Notes: generated by a model from the sequence alone, not told the origin. Positions 1 through 10,941 are shown, numbered from the stretch's first letter. The stretch is 64,000 nt of DNA from Acorus gramineus (GCA_030737835.1 CM060850.1:19932216-19996215), one strand, 5' to 3'. Translations and numbers: made by a program.

Positions 1-185
1 AAAGGTGGGGGCACAAAAAAAATTGAGGTTGGGCTGCAGGGGTATTTGGGCAATTAACCCTATTTATTTCTAAGATAACGGACTATCAAAATTAGATCTA
101 AATACATCACAGCAAACTATCTCAGCTTTTTGCATGGGGAAAATATCCCATTTCATCTAATAATATCCCAAGATTTCTTGTCATT
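1..185. other. Pre-insertion flank of the outer solo LTR, no gene
   Basis: No open frame or recognisable gene is seen here. The sequence breaks off at the LTR at 191 and resumes at 6825, so these bases and the MULE remnant to the right were once contiguous. The GGGTATTTGGGCAATTAACCC-like text resembles edges of plant DNA transposons, but I could not pair it with a terminal inverted repeat. Confidence 0.5.
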
Positions 186-190
186 ATTTG
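186..190. repeat. Target-site duplication, left copy (ATTTG)
   Basis: ATTTG sits directly before the LTR terminus TGTCACGCC at 191. It is repeated directly after the other terminus (GCATAACA, ending 6819) at 6820-6824. A 5-bp duplication is the usual size for LTR retrotransposon integration. Confidence 0.85.
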
Positions 191-732
191 TGTCACGCCC
201 CAGGGCGGCCGTCCCCGAGACGTGGCAATAATAAAATATCAGCTATCAATATCTGATGTCAACAAAGACTCCAACAACAACACACAAGGTGGCAAAGCAA
301 AGATAATGATAACTGACTGAAAAGCGGAAGCATAAGATATCAACAATGTCTGTAAATCAAAAACATTATTACAGACTCGAATACACAATCACTGTCCTGT
401 GAGAGCCAAGCCTAGTCCAAATAAAATACAACTTGTGCCACATGCACGATTTACAATACATAAAATGACTCTAGGACTGCTGACAGCCTCGCACTCACCA
501 CCCGTCGGAAGAACGCTCCACACCCATAAGACCACGCCACAGGGAAGCTCCAGCTCCACGCACAACACTGCCCCTGAAAAGAAACAGTATGCGAGGGGTG
601 AGCTACAAGCTCAGTGAGTGGCTGGAAACCAATCACCAATACAACAGTTCAATTCTAAAGCAATTTCCTTTCAAGGAAAACATGGGTAGAAACCCAATGG
701 ATAACAAGGTCACGTGGCGGCGCGACCAACCT

Positions 733-876
733 CACCCTCACTCCTGGAGGGAGACTCTTGGGACTTTTGGGGAGAGACCATACCGTTGGTCGAGGAGACC
801 CGGAATTACTGGTCCACACAACACTACTGGATCACCAACCTCACCCTCACCCTCACTCCCGGAGGGAGACTCTTGG
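733..876. repeat. First copy of a duplicated 110-120 bp LTR module
   Basis: The block starting at the CCTCACCCTCACTCC stretch and running through the GGGAGACTCTTGGG and ACCATACCGTTGGTC text is present twice in this LTR; the second copy is split by the nested LTR and continues at 3571. Two copies also occur at 59817-60062 and from 63765 to the window end. LTRs at 22870 and 57175 carry one. Copy number therefore separates subfamilies. Confidence 0.7.
872..876. repeat. Target-site duplication, left copy (CTTGG)
   Basis: CTTGG precedes the nested LTR and is repeated at 3566-3570. The uninterrupted site is visible in the related LTR at about 22,900 (GACTCTTGGGACTCTTGGGG), which shows directly what was there before insertion. 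Confidence 0.9.
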
Positions 877-3565
877 TGTCACGCCCCAGGGTGGCCGTCC
901 CAGGACGCGGCAAGGGTATACATGATATCAGCAGTCAATACAGGAGATCAATAATATACCATAAACAACAGCTAAAAAGACAACATAGACAACAAAGAGG
1001 CTGACATGATGTATACACAGAAATGCGGAAGCTAAAAAGACTGAATCTGTAAATCAACAACACTTTACAGACTCGATACATAATCATATGTCATGTGAGA
1101 GCCAATATATCCCCAATACATCCAAATACAATCCATACTGGATGTCTAAGCACAGAAATATATACATACAATGAAAAGGAAGGATGCTGATGGCCTAAAA
1201 ACTCCGCTACTGGTGTAGTCGCTCAGGAAGCTCCTCCTTCAAGTCCGCCTCGGTAATCACTAGAGAAAATAATTATGCGAGGGGTGAGCCACATGCTCAG
1301 TGAATAGCACAACCCATGCATCACAATTACATCAACCACAATTTAATAGCAAAAAGCCTCAAAGTGGCATAATCAATACAAAAATCAGGGGTTCGTTACA
1401 TCGCCGAACCACCATACCCTTACCCTCACCCTCACCCCTCAATAGGTGACAAAGGATGTTGGGACTTAATAGGCTAATAATCATCCTTACACAATCCAGT
1501 GGGTCGCCACATCGCCGGCCCACCACACCCTCACCCTCACCCCTCAATAGGTGACATAGGCTCTTGGGACTGACTAGGCTGTTGGTCACCCTTGGTCCAC
1601 CGATAGTCTCTCCCCACTCCGTAGGTCGTTTGGCCACTCCCACATTCAGCACAGTCCGTCTACCAAATCAGGAGGTGCCTACTGATGGGAGCCCCTGCAC
1701 GGGACGACCTTTCTAACGCTGAGGTAGTCTCTACACGGATCCAACGAAGGGAACAGAACAGCCTATCCATCGCATATGATCCACTCGGATCCGCTGACAA
1801 CACATCTCTACAACTCTAATGTCTTGAATTCTTCAGAATTCCTCCAGCGCGCATAACCAAGATGCGGGGAATACATAAGATAAAAATGAGGAAAGAGACC
1901 TTGGGAGGGCAACCTGAGGTCCCGATATAGGACATCCCGCCAACCAAACAAGGAACACGGAGTACCCTAGCCCGGGTCTCAATGTTTACCTCGCAAGGCC
2001 CCCTTATATTCCTCAAGGCATGCTAACAATATCACAAGCTTGCATTTAATTAAATAAATCAAACTAATAGGACGCATGCATAGGTCGGGGCTTTCCTAGC
2101 ATGATTACAAGGTGACAGGATGCACGGCTCTTACACATATCCTAAGGGTGCAAGTCCCTAACATACAAGTCTAGGGTGGCATGCATTCTACACACTAATC
2201 ATGCTTGCATGGATTACATATATCAAGTTAATATTAACTATGTGCCCCAGGGGAGGACGGTACATGCCCAAGTGCATGTAGCGCCTCCCAACTGGGTTGG
2301 GTTGTCCCACTCACCGGTAATCGGGTCGTCGCGCGATCGTCCGTCAAGATCTGCAAGACAGGGTAATCAACCCGGTGAGTAAAATACACAAATATCACAA
2401 AATACTCAAAATACACAAATAAATACCCAACACTCAGGCAAACGTGCTTACGGCCCGTACGCACGCTAGCCCGAGCACCCGACTCAGTCCCGCACCCCCG
2501 GCAACCACCCGCACGGCCACCCGCCCCCGGACGCACCGCCGCGCCCCAGCCCGCGAGCCCAGCACGCCGCCCGAGCGCACGCCCACGCGCACGCCCGCGC
2601 GCGCCCTGCCACTGCACGCCTGCTGCGCCTGTGCTGCCTGCTGCCCGAGACAACCAACCTCCCTGTCCGAGCTCCTCCACCACCAACCACCGGCCACCAA
2701 TGGCTTTCGACCGCCCCCAACCACCACCGACAGCCACCCACAGCCGCCGACCACCACCCAACCTTAAAACCACCCCCCTAACAAGCATCTAAGCCAAAAA
2801 AAAGAAGGAAAAAGAGCTTACCAAGGGAAGGAAGGGAAGTTCGGTTGCTCTCCGCGCACCGAAACACCTCCCCAAAGACCTCCACCGCCAAGCTCCTCCC
2901 TAGCCCTCGAAATGGCTCAAATCAGGGGAGAAAAGAGAGGGAGAGAAGGGGCTAAACACCTCGGAATTCGAATCCGAAAACACCGGGGTGTAGATCGGGA
3001 CCGGATCTAACCTTTCTATGTTTTGAGTTTTAAGCTTCAAGCATCCTAGGTGGCTCAAAACTAAGAAAAAGAGAGAGGGGGAGAGAGAAAATGTGTTGGA
3101 GAAGATGATGAATAGTGTAGGGCAAGCTTTTAGATTCACTTAAATAGTCAAACCAACTTTAATTAGGGTTAACCTAGGTTTAAGTGAGGATTAAAGGGCT
3201 TTAAGTGGGTTTTGACTTGGGTCAACCCAACCACACAAAAAGACAAAAAGGGTTGACCAAGTCATGGGCCCACTTTGACCGAGTCAACTCTCCCAATGAC
3301 TTCTCGCTCGGTCAAAACCTGGATACGCCCCGGAACTGTGAAATTTCAGAAACGTTACCGGAATTCGATGAAATTTTCGTGAGTGGCTTAGAATGGCACC
3401 AGGACACATAATATGCAGTTTGATTTTCAATCGGAGTCCTCAAACACAGGACGATAGCTAACAGTCCAAAATTTTGCGGTTCCGATCGAAAAACGAAAAA
3501 AAACTCAAAAACTGCCAAAATGCTCCAATGGTTACCAGCATGCAAAAAATGACACATATATAACA
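877..3565 (-). mobile_element. Nested solo LTR, family B
   Basis: This 2689-bp unit begins TGTCACGCCCCAGGGTGG and ends GACACATATATAACA, flanked by a perfect CTTGG duplication. It has no internal coding sequence. It carries two copies of a G-rich module (minus-strand GGGTGAGGGTGAGGG, at 1391-1440 and 1510-1550), a CpG-rich stretch (2450-2640), a hairpin at 2251-2289, a 36-base segment flanked by splice-like dinucleotides (2315-2350), and a minus-strand TATTTAAG box near 3140. It inserted into an already solo or still complete family-A LTR, so it is the younger of the two insertions here. Confidence 0.9.
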
Positions 3566-3570
3566 CTTGG
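3566..3570. repeat. Target-site duplication, right copy (CTTGG)
   Basis: This directly follows the LTR terminus TATATAACA and matches 872-876 exactly. Confidence 0.9.
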
Positions 3571-5468
3571 GACTCTTGGGGAGAGACCATACCGTTGGTC
3601 GAAGAGACCCAGAATTACTGGTCTACACAACACTACTGGATCATCTACATCGAGATAACTACCCAACGATGTCTTTGAACATCGATATGCAACCGGACCC
3701 AACAACTATGGGAATGGACGAACAACAAATAGGTCGTGCGGCGACGTATCTTCACCGCATCCTCACCCGCACCCTTTAGAGGTGACATAGGACATTTGGA
3801 AGAGACTTAGACTGCTCTACACCCTTGGTCCACCGGTAGCCCTTTCCCCGCGTAGCCTCTATCTGGTATACTCCCACGATCAGTACGCTTCCAAACGCAT
3901 CGGTGGTACTTACGTATGGGAGCCCTTTGTCACGAAAGCTTTTCCAACGCCGGGGAGTTCCTACATCGGATCCAACGAAGGGGAGAACGATCCCACACTC
4001 GCAATATCATTCGTTAGCCCTCTCCCAGGTAGCCTCTACCTGGTACACTCCCCGATCAGTACACTTCCGAATGGATCGGTGGTACCTACGGATGGGAGCC
4101 CTCTATCAGGACAGCTACAACCTGGGCCGCTTCAACACGGACGACATTGGGAGGATACACTCTATGTTCGCAAAGCGAACCCAATGGAAAAATAACTACT
4201 CTCGATAATCACATATCGATGATATCGAATACTATTGTACTCCCACACGGTTGCGTCGCTCGGACACAAGGGGGTTGCCTCTGCTCTCACGCAGAAATAA
4301 TCCCAAGGCACATAACCCAATAGGTGGTTCATATACACGCCTAGTATGGGTAGGCCTAGCTTAATGCCACAGCTACCGGCTTAACAAAACTGATAAGATA
4401 ATGAATTCTCCTGAATTCCAAACGAGTGCATCGCTCGGATGCACGGGGGCGATTACATCGCTAGCACTCTAACTAATAAGGTACAACCCGACAACGGGTC
4501 ATACCCATGCCTATTTCAGATAAGCCTAATTAGTTTTAACATGCGCATATATTCATGAGAATTATATCTTAGTTATGTACATGAAGTACATGCACGATAA
4601 CCTATCAAATAATTATAGGGATACTCCCTAACATGGATTTACATCATAAACAATAAATCATACAACATACATACATGGTCATTAATCACATAAGCACACA
4701 AGGCCTAACTTAAGCATGCGTTGGATATCACCAACTTAAAAGGTAAGGGTCAAGCGCAAATCTCGCGCACTAACAGGTGCATGCCAATATTCCAAACGAA
4801 CCTGAGTCGAGTAGGAAATCGCATCTACTTACTCAGTTCGTGCAGAGGGAGAGGGCGAGAGAGATCATCATCTCATGAAGTTGGTCATAGCTTTCCCCAT
4901 TAGCATGGGCGCAACAACTACACCACGCCCTCGAGTCTTATCGCAAGGGAATATTAGGCGCGTGCCCATATTAACCCAGACTTAATCATGCTGGATATTC
5001 CAATTAATATGGTGGGAGTAGTATTACAATACTACCTAAGGCATGCCATATTCTATACATCCATACACATTACAAAATACATGCCCATACTAGAGGGGCG
5101 CATGCAATACAATCATACATACATGGATACAATACATGCCATATAAGCCTAGCATGCAAGATATCTAACATATTATAGTTTAAGCATGGCCATACTACTT
5201 ATCTACACAAGTAGTATAGCTAGGGTGCCCCATCGATGCGCGACGCACGACTACGCGCGTCGAGCGCATCTCGAGGGGGGGGGGGATTGGATCAAACCAC
5301 TCACCTAACGAGCGCACGGCTCGCGAAACGCAAGAGGGCGAAAACAATTGAATCCGAAGCATGATACCAATCCGCCAAGAATCATCCAATCCCAAAATTG
5401 ACCAATGGTTTGGATTGGGCTATAACAAGGTGCTCGATACCCCGAATCACACCCTTAACGGGTCCGAA

Positions 5469-5790
5469 TACTGCAAGCACGCCCCCGAGCACCACGTGCA
5501 CGTGGCCCATGCACTCCGTACGCATCGGCGAACGCCAAGCACGCCCTCGAGCACGCTGCCCACGCACTCCGCATGCAGACAACGCCAAGCACGCCCTCGA
5601 GCACTCCGTGCACGCTGCCCACGCACTCCGCATGCATCGGACAACGCCAAGCACGCCCTCGAGCACTCCGTGCACGCTGCCCACGCACTCCGCATGCATC
5701 GGACAATGCCAAGCACGCCCTCGAGCACTCCGTGCACGCTTCCCACGCGCTCCGCACACATGCGAGAATGCTAAGCATGCACTCAAGCAC
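5469..5790. repeat. GC-rich 62-bp minisatellite inside the family-A LTR
   Basis: About five and a half head-to-tail copies of a 62-bp unit (AACGCCAAGCACGCCCTCGA...). The units at 5581 and 5643 are identical, the unit at 5705 differs by several bases, one unit (5531) has lost 12 bp, and the outer units are diverged. The array keeps several long frames open on both strands, but these have no other sign of being genes. The other family-A LTRs in the window lack it. Confidence 0.9.
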
Positions 5791-6819
5791 CCGATGTGCC
5801 AACCCTACGCCCCTTTTAGCCTATAAACACAAGTTCAAGTGATGCATGAGGAACCTCATTTGAAAGAAGAGAAGAAGAGGCATACAAGGTTCACTCACAC
5901 ATACTCACAAACGGGTGGCGTACACACATACACAACACATAACGCATGAACATGGGCTTCTCTCCCTCATCCTCTTCAATTCCATGCATGCACAACAACA
6001 ACACAAAGCAATGGAGCTTCCACTCCTCCCCATCAGCTACAAAAGACATGGCTGAACCCAACACGGAGAGCGGGAGGTCCATACGCAGCTCCGGCACGCC
6101 CACACACCACAGCTCCACCTTTATCACCATCGACGCCCCGAACCTCCCTTCAAACAACATACATATCATGACATCAGAAGAGGGGACTTCAACACCACCT
6201 CCACTTTATCTTCTTCATTTTCACGACAGAAGGGCTGGTCGAGAGTGTTAGGCGAGAGAGACAATCGGGGCCATTAAATAGCCAAAAGAGGGATTTAAAT
6301 GATCAAATCGTCCCTGACCAGAAATTTCTGGACAGGCTTCACTCGAACAGCCATAACTTCCACGATATAGCTCCGAATTGCACAATTCAAAATCCTTTGG
6401 AAATCCAAGAAGATTATCTACAACTTTCATGTTTATGCCAAGATCAAATAATCCCTCCAGCTATTCCGAAATGTGAGCTAAACATTGAACATGGCTGCTG
6501 TCAAAAATTTTCATCCCCAGGGTATACTTGGAAAAATATCCATAACTTTTACTACATGAATCCAATTGATCTAATTCCACTTTTGTATGAAAGCTAACTC
6601 AAAACTGAGCATCTCATGATAAAATCATATTTAAACCTCTTCATCTTGGATTTTAACAAAATTAAATCCAAATACCAAATCGGAAATGCATAACTTCTAG
6701 GAGAAAAATTATGTAGCCTAATTCTCAATCAGAGCTCTCCAACTCCTGTAGGTGGCTAAAACCTAAAATTTTAGCTACTCCGATCGAAAAATAAGGCTCC
6801 AAATCACACATGCATAACA

Positions 6820-6824
6820 ATTTG
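6820..6824. repeat. Target-site duplication, right copy (ATTTG)
   Basis: This directly follows TGCATAACA, the end of the outer LTR, and matches 186-190. Confidence 0.85.
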
Positions 6825-7017
6825 TTTATACCAATTTGACATTTTTTCTGGTATAAGGAGATGAAGACTTATTCCCTCAGAGGCTTAATAACATTCCTGC
6901 CTCACCTGGGTTTTGCAATAATAATTATTCACATAAGTCCAAAAACATACCTGGCTCACCTACGAACTCCAAAACTCCAATAACATACATCAACATTAGG
7001 AAACTGCCATTCATATA

Positions 7018-7170
7018 TGTGACACTCACATACACATTCACATCCAAGTGCATAACCATTCACATTCAAAACTCACATAACCATTCACATCCAAATGCAT
7101 AACCATTCACATACCGAACACTCACATAACTTGAAACAATATATTATTCACCACTTACATCCAAACAGTA
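7018..7170. repeat. Short imperfect tandem repeat (CATAACCATTCACATCC)
   Basis: Several imperfect copies of a CCATTCACATCCAAATGCATAA-like unit of roughly 25-35 bp lie just beyond the broken 3' end of the MULE transposase. No coding signal is present. Confidence 0.6.
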
Positions 7171-7177
7171 TATAACC

Positions 7178-8704
7178 ATCACTACGAGACCGTCCCTTTC
7201 TCCAATGGCTTCTTTGAAGCACTCCAAAAATCAGGTCCATGTCTCTCCACTTTCCCCTTCACAAACAGCAAATGCTATGGGAAAAAGCCCATGATTTTCA
7301 TCCATTGAAGTAATAGCAAGCAATGTCCCCTTATATCGGCCCTTCAGGTGACATTCATCTACTCCAATGACTGCCCTACATCCCACGAAGAATCTAGAAC
7401 TGCATGCTGTAAAGCAAACAAAAAATCTAGAAAAAAATAGAGGATCTTTTACATAACAATATGAAAAAGCAATTGATCTGTTACACAAAAAATATGAATG
7501 AAACAATATAAAAATGTAGATACAATAAAGAGTAGCACACTTCTCAAAGCAATATTTTGGTGAAATTTGATAATGAACTATAGAACCATGATTCATTTTC
7601 AACAATTGATTGTGCATATCTGGAATTTGTTTGTAAAATTCCTGCATCTTTCCATGAGTTTTTTCATATGCCAGCTCCCTAGCAACCCACACCCTAACTT
7701 AAGACACAAATGTTGAATTGCATGTGTAGGTCCATCTAAAAATCTATAATAGATTTCTTAACCTTGTTTTTCTCTGTATCCAATATCTTGTCACATATCC
7801 AAGCTTTGGAAGCTATCTTGTTGCCCACCTTCTTCAAATTGGTGCAAGTGTGTTCATCATGCACTGTCTTGATCTAGAATGTCATACCATCTTGAAGATG
7901 AGATGCATGCACCCTTCTAGGACAGTCATGCATAGCACATCCAACAGTCACCCTAAGGAGATCATTCTTCACAAATACGAATTATGTTTGCTTGGATATT
8001 GCGTTCATTCGTAAACACAACCTGCACTCCTCAACATCCTTGCATGTTGCTTTGACAACCATCTGTGGAGCTTCTTTGTTAACCTCCAAGTAATCACCCT
8101 CATAATCATTTATACCCTCAGACATAGGCTCATCTGAACCAGGAGGTACACTAGGGTGGTAGCTTTGAGAAGTATCCACCTGATCTAAGTCTTCAAATGA
8201 AAATGCAGACCCACCTTCAAACTTCTCCTCAAGGTGCCCAACATTGCTTTGCTCCCAATCTACATCATCATCAATATATAACATTCCCTCCTCATTAGTA
8301 AAAGAAGCCATAGGATCAGCAGGATGCTCAACATGATGCTGAATTGAAGGACTAGCAGGAAGGCCAACAAAAAGATCAACATGAGGCTCAAGAGGAAGTT
8401 CATCTTCTAAAGATCCACTACAATCATCTTCATCATCTGCATCTAAATCAACCACTACTGGAGGACCAACTTGTTTAGATGACTGCCCATAATACCTTGC
8501 ACTCCTTTGCCTTAGAGATAATCTTCTTGGAGCTTGAAAAGATTTCCCACCTTCTTCTACAATAAGCTAAATGCTAAATTTCTTTGAAATATAATTATCT
8601 CTAAATAGCTTTGATAGTTGTGCATCGGTCGTAAGCTTCTCATACTTTGGAGGGCTAGAATTTGGGATTTTGAAGTAGAAATTATGTTGTGTCCTGCTAC
8701 CCAT
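7178..8704 (-). pseudogene. MuDR-type (MULE) transposase, truncated and broken
   Basis: MULE transposases cut and insert Mutator-like elements in the nucleus. Reading on the minus strand from an ATG at 8704, there is an N-terminal region, an acidic linker (8455-7982), and a MuDR-type segment (about 7980-7780) containing CPRRVHAS and HTC. The start of the MULE catalytic domain follows (7690-7231), with IGVDECHLKG (first acidic catalytic residue) and LFPIAFAVCEGE. A probable intron lies inside the last part: a GT after the CFE codons near 7548 and TTTTTTTCTAG near 7432 restore a continuous FERFF-like frame. Stops interrupt it at about 8570, at 7983, in the MuDR segment, and after GETWT (TGA where W is usual). 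The rest of the DDE domain and any SWIM zinc finger are missing. Confidence 0.8.
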
Positions 8705-8717
8705 TGAGAGACAGATA

Positions 8718-8773
8718 ACTTCTTCAGCTAATGTAATCATGTTGCACTTCTTCAGCTAATGTAATCATGTTGC
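8718..8773. repeat. 28-bp exact tandem duplication
   Basis: ACTTCTTCAGCTAATGTAAT and the following eight bases occur twice with no gap (8718-8745 and 8746-8773), just upstream of the MULE start codon on the minus strand. It looks like a recent slippage event. Confidence 0.9.
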
Positions 8774-9560
8774 AGTGATTTTTATTCATTAGAACTATTT
8801 TTTGCTTTACATACATGTACTTTTGCAGCCCTTTTCTCATATTCTTCCACAAACCACCATAATAAAATGTCACTCTAAAAAGTGCATCATCCATGACAAC
8901 ACCTATTAAACCGAATCATTTGACAAATCAATGAGCCAAACCAAGCATTTAACTCATATAATGCAAATATTAGAATTTCAAACACAATGAATACAAAACC
9001 CTAAATGTACCTAACATGAGATTTAAACCCTAGACGAACCCAACCATTATATTTCAAATCAAATCCCCATAAAAAAAACCCCATAAACCATAGCACAATC
9101 CACAAAACAGAGCAATATGAACAAAAGAAGCCATACATCAAACAAGATCATTTCGTACCTTGATCTTCAAATTTTGATGAAAAATCTCTTCGTCCCTTTC
9201 TTCACGCAAAGATTTTTTAATAAACGAAGTGTTTTTCGTTCCCTCAATTGCAGTTTTCCATTTCAAAAGGCGAGAAATGGAGGACTTGGATTTGTAGGAA
9301 ATATATTTTTTTTTAGGCGGGGCCGGAGGGTTTGTGGGGTCGACTAGTCGAGGGACTAAAAGGGGGGTTTTAGAGGTTGAGGGTACTTTAGGCATTTCGA
9401 AGGTAAGTTAACACCAGTTTAATGGCAGTTTAGTTCAGGGATTAGTAAAGCAAATACTGTTTGTTTAGAGGGATTGAAAATGTAATTTAAATAATAGAGG
9501 GATCGATCAAGAATTAACAATGTTTACAGGATCATAAAACTAAAAATCCCATAAAATAAA
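8774..9560. other. MULE 5' side, no gene recognised
   Basis: Short frames on both strands (for example 9117-9347 and 9138-9395) overlap each other and match nothing I know. The text at 9350-9540, with phrases such as GAGGGTACTTTAGGCATTTCG, resembles the outer parts of a plant DNA transposon. I could not define a terminal inverted repeat or target duplication. Confidence 0.4.
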
Positions 9561-10606
9561 AATAGGGGGGTTATCTGCGGTTAGCAATTTGCACTACAAT
9601 TGTACCATTGAAATAATTACTTCGATCAATTAAAATATTAGATGATTTGATAAAATTTAAGTGAAAGTCACTTAGAACCCTGAAGGTATCAAAAGCAGGC
9701 TTGACAAACAATAATCTTTTATTTCCTATATTGTTGAGATTTATTTTTATTTTACTTTTAGATTTTTTTTATTTTAAAGGTTATACATATTTTATTAGTA
9801 TTTGTTATAATCAACATCTTTGCGATGTAATTAATAAAAAATTTCTTACAAATAAGAGGCCTGTTTTTAAATTTGACTTCAATTAATTGGTTATTTTCAC
9901 GGTCAAACACTCACTGAAATGAGATTTATTGTTCTCAAGTAATTTTATTACAAAAAATAAATCTCTCACTGCCTCTCCTTTCCACGCCACTTTTTTCTTA
10001 TAAAAAACCTTTTACAATTGCTTCTCATGAAGATTAACCTTTGTTAAATAAATAGAAGAGAAAATGATACAAAAAAATTGTATTCTTTTAGAATGCAAGA
10101 TATTAACCTATCAAAATTAATGAGCTAAAAAAAATTTAAGTCCATTCTTTTACATAGAAAAATGGTATATAGAGCTTGGTCTATAACCCTCACTGATTTT
10201 TCTTTTTAAAATATATATACGCTCGTTTATTAAAGTATATATAATTATAAAAAATGTAATATACATGAAGATACATTAATATATTTTTTTCTAAATTTTT
10301 TTTTTAAAAAAAAAAGCTGAAAAAATTAAAAGAATATATAATTTTCATACAATAGTGTAATATGTACTTATACTTGTAATGTACTATTACAGTGTATATG
10401 TGATTGTGCGGTAAAACAGACCGAGAACTATTTCACCTATCAACAAAAAAAAATTAGTCCACATTTTAAGCTTGATCAATCTGATAGACCAAGACAAATT
10501 ACAAGACACTCATTTCTCAAGTCAAAGTTTCTTTTTTTTCGTTGTCATCAGACAAGAACATTAACGTTCGTGAACGGTCCTGATTTGAATTTCAGATGTT
10601 CCCTTC
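9561..10606. other. AT-rich intergenic region
   Basis: Very AT-rich sequence with homopolymer A and T runs, containing the distal upstream region of the gene at 10675. No coding region, RNA gene or repeat could be supported. Confidence 0.6.
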
Positions 10607-10613
10607 TATAAAT
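10607..10613 (+). promoter_or_regulatory. Probable TATA box of the bTHXm gene
   Basis: TATAAAT lies 68 bases before the start codon, in a sharp shift from AT-rich to GC-rich sequence. A transcription start around 10,635-10,645 would leave a 5' leader of about 30-40 bases. Confidence 0.55.
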
Positions 10614-10674
10614 CAAAGGCGAGATCGAACACTCGCCTCGCTTACAGAGAGCGTGCGCGAGAGTGAGCGGAGAC

Positions 10675-10941
10675 ATGGCGGCGGCGGCGAGGTGGTGCTG
10701 CTCCCTGGCTAGGGGCATGGTCGCGTCGGAGAGAGGCAGCGTCAGAGCCTCTTCCGCGGCGGCGACGTTGGTGGAGGCGGAGGTGTGCGGGAGGGGGGAC
10801 AAGAAGACGAAGAGGGGGAAGAGGTTCAAGGGTTCGTATGGGAACGCGAGGCCGAAGAGGGAGAAGAAGATAGAGAGGATCAAAGACAAGGTCGAGGTCC
10901 CCAGGTCCACTCCTTGGCCCCTCCCTTTCAAACTCATCTGA
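10675..10941 (+). CDS. Mitochondrial small-subunit ribosomal protein bTHXm (S31)
   Basis: This 88-residue, very basic protein matches the plant mitochondrial S31/bTHX family, relatives of the Thermus THX peptide and of plastid PSRP4. These proteins bind rRNA in the small ribosomal subunit. Residues 1 to about 38 are rich in Ala, Arg and Ser with few acidic residues, like a mitochondrial presequence. The core follows with CGRGDKKTKRGKRFKGSYGN, a basic stretch KREKKIERIKDK, and the C-terminal signature PRSTPWPLPFKLI at the stop codon. Length and both ends agree with the family. The start at 10675 is the only in-frame ATG; the codons upstream reach back to a GTG at 10663. The frame is intact and intron-free. 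This is the only gene here that looks functional and cellular, with a TATA-like box at 10607. Confidence 0.9.
   Translation: MAAAARWCCSLARGMVASERGSVRASSAAATLVEAEVCGRGDKKTKRGKRFKGSYGNARPKREKKIERIKDKVEVPRSTPWPLPFKLI

Larger units (their letters stand above)
191..6819 (-). mobile_element. Solo LTR, family A, interrupted by a nested LTR
   Basis: The unit runs from TGTCACGCCCCAGGGCGG to TGCATAACA, giving TG...CA ends with a perfect ATTTG duplication on both sides. Without the nested insertion (877-3565 plus one 5-bp duplication) it is about 3.9 kb. No internal coding region lies between its ends, so it is a solo LTR, the product of recombination between two LTRs of one element. The sense strand is minus, judged from related copies linked to a primer-binding site at 53.6 kb. 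It contains a duplicated 110-120 bp block (733-876 and onwards from 3571), a GC-rich 62-bp minisatellite (5469-5790), many short stem-loops (4155-4530), and near its plus-strand right end the GACTCCGATCGAAAAA-type block shared by the LTRs of families A and B. Confidence 0.85.

Noticed and set aside
5469-5790. Regularly spaced repeats resembling a CRISPR array
   Set aside because: The units are head to tail without unique spacers, and the context is a plant LTR.
5361-5826. Six overlapping frames of 89-142 codons
   Set aside because: All are readings of the 62-bp minisatellite; the peptides simply repeat the unit.
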